Below are positions 8,295 through 14,467 of a stretch of 14,467 bases of DNA, piece by piece. The stretch comes from Gloeopeniophorella convolvens. Taxonomy: Eukaryota > Basidiomycota > Agaricomycetes > Russulales. A program made the translations under genes and the position numbers. How positions within the stretch are numbered: the stretch's first letter is position 1; every line of letters begins with the position of its first letter. The stretch covers positions 1 through 14,467 of the forward strand of contig WTXD01000259.1 of the NCBI GenBank assembly GCA_022496205.1, read 5' to 3'. Below the pieces are notes generated by a model. It worked only from the letters and a program-made list of their open reading frames with translations, had not been told where the DNA came from and made no database searches.

Positions 8295-10010
8295 ATGTCC
8301 ACCGACTCATCTCCACCCCCTTTCGGCCATCAACTGCGAAAGTACTTCGGCTTTGAACCCAACTACGTGAATTTGAACCACGGTCACTTATTTTTATCAT
8401 GCAGCTACTTCCTTCTCAACTTGACACGTAGGCTCCTATGGCTCCGTTCCCGTGCCAGTCTCCGTTGCTACCGAGAATACCTTCAAATCCATCGAGGGAA
8501 ATATAGACAGGTTCATCAAATTGCATCTTCCCGAGCACATTCGCCCGGCAAGACGCCGCATAGCGAAGTTCGTTGGTGCAGGGCCTGACGAAGTCGTGTT
8601 CGTCCCGAATGCATCCCACGGGCTCAACACGGTCTTGCGGAATCTTGTATGGAACAAGGGGGACATCATCGTCGTAGGTGCGATACAGTTGACGCCAATT
8701 ACTGCATATCCATTTCTGACCTCGCTGAACAGCCACAACTACTTACAACTCCATTGAGCGAACAGTGCAGTACATCAGTGATCTGCCGCCTCATCCATCC
8801 TTGTCTGTCTTCGAGTTAAAATTTCCGACCACTCATGCGTCTATCGTCGAGTCGTTCCGACGTCACATTGACGGCCTCGTCTCTAAGCTTCAAGCCTCAC
8901 AAAAGAGCGTCGCCGACGGAACGAAGCTGAAGATCGTTGTGGTCATTGACAGCATCGTTTCTAATCCCGGCGCTTACACTTGCCATGGAAGGAAATGGCT
9001 GCCGCCTGCCGCGAGAAGGGTATCCTCACGGTTATAGATGCAGCGCATAGCATCGGGCAAGAACCAAACATCAACTTGACAGAGGCTGGGCCTGACTTCT
9101 GGGTTTCTGTGAGGCTTGCTCCCCGTTGCCTATTACTCATGCGTGTTGATCCAACTCTTCTCGCAGAACTGTCACAAGTGGCTGTATGCCATGCGTCCAT
9201 GTGCTATTCTTTACGTACCCAAACGGTATGCTCTTGTCAGAGATGACCATCCAGAGCCTCACGCTTACATGGCCATTATCCTAGCAATCAGCATTTGATT
9301 ACGTCACCTTTCCCAACACCGTATAGCTATGTATCCCCCAGGATCCTCCGGAGAGGCTGCTCGCAGACTCTCATTTCATAGAGATGTTCGGATGTAAGAA
9401 CCGTGTCTGCACATATATCGGTGCTAACACCATGTGCCATCACCTCAAAAGGGACGGGAACAACCGACTTCTCCTCTCTGCTCAGTATCCACCCAGGTAC
9501 GACCGCATCACTTGCCTCCTTGAAGCAGCCGTCAATACTCACACAACGAGCACTTCCAGCTCTGGATTTTCGTGAGTGGCTCGGGGGTGAACAAAAAATC
9601 ACGGACTACTGCCACTCGCTCGCTCTCACTGGAGGCAAGCGGCTCTCTGAGCTACTCGGGACGCCTCTGCTAGATCCTACGGGCGAGGTCACGTTGAATA
9701 TGGTCAACGTCGGCCTTCCACTTGCACCAAGCATTCCGAATAATGCTATCACCCATGAAGCCTTGCTGCGTAATCTGCTGGAAGGATGGCACGTCTCAGC
9801 TGCGGTGTATCTCCATAACGGCAGATGGTGGGTAAGAGCGAGCGCACAGGTCTGGAATGAGGTGAGTGCACCCCATCACGCTGCAAGTTGGCTGTCACCC
9901 ATATCGTTATGATACAGCTCTCCGACTTTGAATACCTCGCAAAGGCTCTGAAAGACTCGTGCGAGAAGTTGGAGCTGAAATACCGCAGGAAGGGCTTGGT
10001 GAAGCTCTAA
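8295..10010 (+). CDS. PLP-dependent class-V aminotransferase-like enzyme (isopenicillin N epimerase / EgtB2-type lyase superfamily)
   Basis: Predicted exons: 8295-8382, 8432-8677, 8733-9108, 9167-9225, 9285-9393, 9452-9496, 9560-9861, 9918-10010. Diagnostic motifs in order: NLNHGSYGSVPVPV at the N-terminus, VFVPNASHGLNTVLRNLVWN (cofactor phosphate region), VIDAAHSIGQ (Asp that contacts the pyridine nitrogen) and NCHKWLYAMR, whose Lys is the expected Schiff-base residue. The C-terminal domain contains GEVTLNMVNVGLPL and ends KYRRKGLVKL. Length and order match fungal fold-type I cysteine-desulfurase-like enzymes; relatives include C-S lyases of ergothioneine synthesis, but the substrate cannot be named. 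No targeting peptide is apparent. Two frame breaks interrupt it: near 8974-8981 (SNPGAY to LPWKEM) and in the C run at 9335-9339 (SYVSP to QDPPERL). All seven introns are 49-63 nt with canonical ends. It is convergent with the GH79 remnant. Confidence 0.8.
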
Positions 10011-10105
10011 TGAAACCCTGTTTTGACCTAGAAGGGGGAGCAACTCGTGTATCTCTTGATACTTGGATCTGTTTCGTGGATAGTCAACAGGCACAATACG
10101 CATAC

Positions 10106-10980
10106 CTATCCTTTTCCTTCAAAGGAGCACCAGGACAGCCTCGCTACCTGCAATAACTCACTGTCAGCCAACCACAGCGCCTGCCCGAACATATTGGTGA
10201 CGTTTTCCTTTCCGGAGCACGAGACCGAATTGTATTCACCAACGACGAACTCTTCGCCTCGCTCACGAGCGGCAGCGATCTGGGGCTTCCATTGGTCGAT
10301 GTAGGTCTGAGAGTCTGCTCAGTGAAGACCAGCGGAAAGTGTGCTGTGGTGCGTACCGTGATGTTGGTGTGATCCACGAGGTGTGCAAGTGTTGCAATGG
10401 AGTTCCTCGTTGGGTCGCACGTAGAATACTGATACCTGCAAAAAGGTGAGAGAGAGCGAGAGCATTATCCCCGAACGTAGACCGCACATATGCTGGTTGA
10501 ACAGCTTGATTACACCCGTAGTGTCAATTCCTTCATTGATGACATCGATAGTAGTCATGGCGGCATTTGGGAAAGGGTCGTCTGCGAAGCTGCCAGCCTG
10601 GAATATATGCGCAGGTAAAGAAAGGTTGTGCGATAGCACAGAGGTCCACCCCAGAAATTGGGCAGTGTAGTCGGAAGACGCTCAACCAGAAGGGCGACTT
10701 CCCCCTGCGTGGTGGTCCGCTTCGTTCCCTACTGGCCGGAGAGCTGAGCAAGCGCAGTGTCACTATTCCCCAGAGACTCACGCTCTAGAGCTCGGATTCT
10801 GTCCCAACCGGTGTGTTGAGTGCCTGCAGCCGGCTCGTCTCTTGCGGTAGAGGTGGTGTTGTTACCCATGTTGGTATCCACGACGGATTTCGTTGATTCT
10901 GGGAAGGCATTCGGGGACTCGTGTAGAGCTGGTCCACTGGGATGGATGGAGTTAAATGCGAACGGCAGTGAAGCAGACCA
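10106..10980 (-). pseudogene. Glycoside hydrolase family 79 (beta-glucuronidase-like) remnant, truncated and with an in-frame stop
   Basis: Predicted exons: 10980-10782, 10731-10488, 10435-10357, 10306-10162 (or read through to a stop at 10106). Joined pieces resemble fungal GH79: GPALHESPNAFPESTK, NMGNNTTSTARD, DRIRALELGNEADHH (the NE is the usual acid/base site), FQAGSFADDPFPNAA, then YQYSTCDPTRNS and EEFVVGEYNSVSCSGKENVT, whose GEY Glu is the likely nucleophile, and FGQALWLAD. Introns are 50-52 nt with good ends. A TGA at 10684-10682 lies inside the exon, between SRPSG and SSDYTAQFLGW, where a Trp codon is expected. No C-terminal beta-sandwich domain follows, and no convincing N-terminus with a signal peptide was found upstream. 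GH79 enzymes cleave glucuronides, often extracellularly; this copy is unlikely to be active. Confidence 0.65.
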
Positions 10981-11814
10981 CTGCTCACAATGTAGAACGA
11001 TAGATGCCCCCAGCCTAGAAAGGGTCAAATACAAGAAAAGCGCCTCACGCATAACTCACAGAACTCTCACTCAATTCGAGTGCGGGTGCGCGTGAGGAGT
11101 GCCGCAGCTAGCAGCTCTGCATGGTCGACCCAGCCGTCAGGGAGGCTGTTCAGGACCTGCAGGAGGGAGCCGGGCAAGCTAAAGTAGTCTTGTCAAATCG
11201 CATAATGACGGAGGCAGCCCTGGAGAGGATTGGCTCCAACGGGGCCGTGCTGGTCATGGCTCCAGACCTGTCGGCGACGTGGCAGGCCCGCAGATGATGC
11301 GCCACCTGGTCGTGCTCCATCTCGTGCGCGCCCGACGGCTCTGACGGCGCATCGCGTTGGTGAGGTAGATCAGACTTGAATTGCTCCTCGCTGATTATGC
11401 TGGCTTTCACAAAGTCACTAGTCGGTAGTGATATCTCGAGAATGCTTTTCACATGAATGTACAGGGTGATCGACTCGCATTCCAGGACTGCAGTTCTTTG
11501 GCTTGTACTCCCGACGAAGGCTTTCACGATGAATTCAGCAAGCGCTGCGAGAAAGGGCTTGATTAGATCTGGATTCTAGCGAATCAGTTGCCCTACTTCG
11601 GAGGTGACGATAGACTGTGTGCCGATGCGAAAAGGTATGTGATCTCCTCGCGTCTGTGGCAAGGCCAGAGTCGGAGCCGGTGTGAGAGTGCGATGCCATG
11701 TGAGCCGGTCAGAATTCACGATTATTCTGAGGTCCCTGTTGTGTAGGGAGTGATGGAAAGGGTCCGTTGCATGTCTTGGGATGAGCATACACGCTGAAAC
11801 TTACGTAGAGCAGC
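10981..11814. other. Region with weak ORFs, possibly decayed exons
   Basis: About 830 bp upstream of the GH79 remnant. The minus-strand frame 11527-11150 and the stretch 11165-11080 (containing LNSLPDGWVDHAELL, preceded by an acceptor-like CTCCTGCAG) could be decayed N-terminal exons of the GH79 gene, since GH79 proteins commonly carry an SLPDG-like segment, but the similarity is too short to assert. The right part presumably includes the promoter of the TBC gene. No RNA gene or repeat was seen. Confidence 0.3.
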
Positions 11815-14022
11815 ATGATGAGTGAACGGGGGTGTCGCGGGTCCTGTCATGTAATAGCAATGCTGCGAGTCGGAACAAAGAGACAAACTCTGCAGGTCTG
11901 CGCTCGACGTTGAGAGAAAGATCGCACTCGAGAAATGGCAGCTCGCCCACCACCAACACGGCCCCACATCGGTCTCAACCCTTCTCCCACTTTTCCTACT
12001 CGATCACAGAATGGGGCGAGGACGACGCCTGGGACAGCGCCTCCGACTCAGAGTCTGCCTCCAACACCCCACAGCAGCCGCAACAACAGCCCGCATGGAC
12101 CCGCTCAGCTCCCGCCCGCACCACCCCAGCATCTCCCGCAGCCGCGCCCCCCGCCACGGCGCCCCGACCCGTCCCCCGCAGCGGCGCGCAGAAAAGCCAA
12201 AACAGCTCCAGCTCGACCCTCGCCTTTTCCTACACCCACGTCAGCGTCCCAGCCCGGGCTCCTCCTACCCGTCCCACGCCGACGCGCCCCTCCCCTCCCG
12301 CAACGGCTGGACCATCGTGCCCAAGGCGGCGAGCGCCCGACGACGACCCCGACCACGAGCCCGCCACCGCGGGGACGACCCCGCGATGGTCTTTGGCGAT
12401 CTCGAGGCCGAGTTTGTCGACATGCCCGTCTGCCGCGCGCGCGCCCGGACGCCGCGTGCGTCCGTGCGGATGCAGCAGAGATCGCGAGCGGTACGTGCGC
12501 GCCCCGGCAGCTGCGCCCTGTGCTGAGCCGTGCGCATACATCATACACAGACCCCCTGCCGCTCCGGCGGCCCCGCCGCACCACGCGCGCGCGGCGTCCT
12601 CGTCCGCGTCGCGTCCCCGCGCGCCGCTCGCGCTCCGCGTGCCGCACTACGGCGAGCCGTCGGAGAAGCTGAAGCGCGAAGAGTCGATCCGGACGAACCG
12701 GCGGAACAAGTTTGTGGACTGCCTCGCGCGCGAGGACGTCGACATGGGTGCGTTCGCGCGCTCCTGATTATGTGTAGTGCGGTGCGCTGATCGATGCGCG
12801 CGCGCGTGGGGCTGCTACAGCTGAGCTGCGCAAGCTCGTGGTCGGGATTCCGGATGACCTGCGCCCGCTGGCGTGGCAGCTGCTCTTGGTGCGTCCCAGG
12901 TTGCGTCGCGCAGGGCTGAGCCTCATCCACGTGCGCAGGGATACCTCCCGCTCGCGACGCGCCTGCGCGCCTCCACGCTGGAGCGGAAGCGCGGCGAGTA
13001 CCAGTCGCTCGTCGAGCTGACCTTTGCCAAGGGCAAGGACGGGCTGGACCAGCAGATCTGGCACCAGATCGAGATCGACGTCCCGCGGACGCGGCCCGGC
13101 GTGCAGCTGTGGATGCACGCCGCGACGCAGCGCGTACGGTGCCCCCCTGCTGCCCTCCCGCGCACCCCCCGGCTGACCCGCTGCGCAGTGTCTAGAGCGC
13201 ATCCTGTACGTCTGGGCGATCCGCCACCCCGCGAGCGGGTACGTGCAGGGCATCAACGACCTCGCGACGCCCTTCTTCCAGGTCTTCCTCTCCGCCTACG
13301 TCGGTGCGTGTCCCGCTCGCCCTACCCTCCACCCTGACCCCCGACCCCCCGCCCAGACGCGGACCCCGAGGACGTCGACCCGGCGATCCTGCCCGCGCGC
13401 GTGCTCGCTGCAGCCGAGGCAGACGCGTTCTGGTGCCTCTCGCGCCTGCTCGACGGGATCCAGGACAACTACATCTCGGCGCAGCCGGGGATCCAGCGCA
13501 GCGTGCGGCGCATGGCGGAGCTCGTCGCGCGCATCGACGCGCCGCTCGCGGAGCACCTCGCCGCGCAGGGCGTCGAGTTTATGCAGTTTGCGTTCCGGTG
13601 GATGAACTGCCTGCTCATGCGCGAGATCAGCGTGCGGAACACCGTGCGCATGTGGGACACGTATTTGGTGCGTGCGCCGCCGCGGTCGCCTGTTGAGGCT
13701 TGAGGTGTGCTGATTGGTTGCTGTGGGGGTGGGTGCGGGTGCAGGCGGAGGGCGCGGACGCGTTCTCGCAGTTCCACCTGTACGTGTGCTCGGCGTTCCT
13801 CGTCCGGTGGAGCGACAAGCTCCGCGAGATGGACTTTCAGGTGCGTCGCTCAGATGCCTGTGTTCGGGGTGCGCTGACCCGGCCGCGCAGGGCATCATCA
13901 TGTTCCTGCAGTCGCTGCCGACGCAGGACTGGACGGACCACGAGATCGAGATGCTGCTCAGCCAGGCGTTCGTGCTCAACTCGATCTGGCACAACGCGCA
14001 GAGCCACTTTTCCGGCAAGTGA
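11815..14022 (+). CDS. GYP1: TBC-domain Rab GTPase-activating protein, GYP1/TBC1D22 type
   Basis: Stimulates GTP hydrolysis by Rab/Ypt proteins; yeast Gyp1 acts on Ypt1 at the Golgi. TBC-domain exons: up to 12747, 12821-12888, 12939-13133, 13189-13303, 13357-13667, 13745-13840, 13891-14022; introns 50-77 nt. The domain starts at AELRKLVVGIPDDLRPLAWQ. The arginine finger is in WHQIEIDVPRT and the glutamine finger in SGYVQGINDLATPFF, the dual-finger mechanism of TBC proteins. FAFRWMNCLLMREI and VRMWDTYL follow, and the protein ends AQSHFSGK. The match to Gyp1 runs over the whole domain, without the long loop that yeast Gyp1 has after MWDTYL. The N-terminus is Pro/Ser-rich and disordered (ITEWGEDDAWDSASDSES) and its frame is uncertain: the ATG at 11815/11818 needs one extra G in the run 11828-11832 or an intron, another break is at 12248-12250, and 12300-12540 changes frame more than once. 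Confidence 0.85.
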
Positions 14023-14267
14023 CCCCGGCGCCTCTGCACTGCATTCACGGCTGTTTCGTCTCCCCCCTGCTTTTTCACGCTTGTTTCTGTTCTCTCGCTG
14101 TCGCTTGGTTGGCCGGAGGGAGCACTGGCACTGTATACTTTCCATGCACGCACGAGTCTGTACCACGAAAATAATACCGTGCGGGGTGTGTGGATGTGTG
14201 GTATATCATCATCACCCAGAGCAGAGCAGAGAACAGACACGAAGTACTGAGTACAGAAAGCAAGCGC

Positions 14268-14467
14268 TCACTGCGCCCCCTGCACGTGCGCGACCTCGCG
14301 CTCGAGCGCCTCGGCCATCTCCGCCGCCGCCGCCTCGCTCGCGACGCGCAGGCGGTACTGCACCGTCTGCGGCGCGCCGCCGGCTCGTGCGCCGCGGCGT
14401 GCCCCGTAAACGCGACCGTCTTTCCCGTGCGCTTCGGCGCGAGGCCGGGGTAGATGCGGAAGTTCTG
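14268..14467 (-). CDS. 3' end of an unrecognised gene (possible Ran-binding-type domain)
   Basis: Only the C-terminus is in the window. Frame one reads NFRIYPGLAPKRTGKTVAFT; after a frame change near 14366-14372 the other frame reads TVQYRLRVASEAAAEMAEAL and stops at 14268. Joining them needs one extra base, or an intron with a poor GTCGCG donor. The beta-strand pattern followed by an acidic C-terminal helix resembles RanBP1-like domains, but this is a weak guess from about 60 residues. It is convergent with the TBC gene, with about 245 bp between the stops. Confidence 0.45.
   Translation of the reverse strand, partial: ELPHLPRPRAEAHGKDGRVYGARRGARAGGAPQTVQYRLRVASEAAAAEMAEALEREVAHVQGAQ

Noticed and set aside
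11150..11527. 125-residue minus-strand frame as an independent gene
   Set aside because: No recognised motif and no clear start; kept only as possible decayed exon material.
12105..12647. Minus-strand 180-residue frame opposite the TBC gene N-terminus
   Set aside because: Arg-rich antisense shadow with no family resemblance.

Overview
This looks like nuclear DNA of a filamentous basidiomycete, most likely an Agaricomycete. Coding sequence is broken by many short introns (about 49-77 nt) with GTGCGT/GTACGT/GTGAGT donors, CTGAC/CTGAT-like branch sites and CAG/TAG acceptors. Genes are close together on both strands, exons are GC-rich, and several proteins resemble families I know mainly from Agaricomycetes. 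Nothing bacterial, viral or CRISPR-like was seen. All gene models are hand-spliced from conserved protein pieces, so exon borders are predictions.

Layout, left to right. (1) 1-1689, minus: N-terminal and middle part of a single-pass membrane protein with two tandem ectodomain repeats, one transmembrane helix, and a cytoplasmic tail with two NPFxD motifs; it runs off the left edge. (2) 1690-3496: no gene recognised. (3) 3497-6745, minus: a ten-exon conserved basidiomycete protein of unknown function with an acidic stretch, a Lys-rich stretch and a C-terminal domain resembling the HicA/YcfA RNA-binding fold; its longest exon carries an in-frame TGA followed by a strong predicted hairpin. (4) 7032-7802 (5' end uncertain), minus: a protein resembling the C-terminal part of a large Agaricomycete hypothetical family. 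(5) 8295-10010, plus: an eight-exon PLP-dependent class-V aminotransferase-like enzyme. (6) 10106-10980, minus: a truncated glycoside hydrolase family 79 gene with an in-frame stop, probably a pseudogene. (7) 10981-11814: weak ORFs only. (8) about 11815-14022, plus: a GYP1/TBC1D22-type Rab GTPase-activating protein with an intact TBC domain. (9) 14268-14467, minus: 3' end of an unrecognised gene.

The genes do not form an obvious pathway. The outer parts (surface receptor-like protein, HicA-like protein, Rab-GAP) read as GC-rich core genome. The middle (about 7.8-11.9 kb) looks less GC-rich by eye and holds accessory-type genes, one of them decayed.

The most striking property of the window is that most genes contain small frame breaks in otherwise well-conserved exons with intact splice sites. 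At least five are each explained by one missing base in a G or C run. This suggests homopolymer under-calling in the assembly, although real pseudogenisation cannot be excluded. The candidates I would check first are the NPFxD tail, the 9-nt microexon, the TGA-plus-hairpin, and the HicA-like domain.
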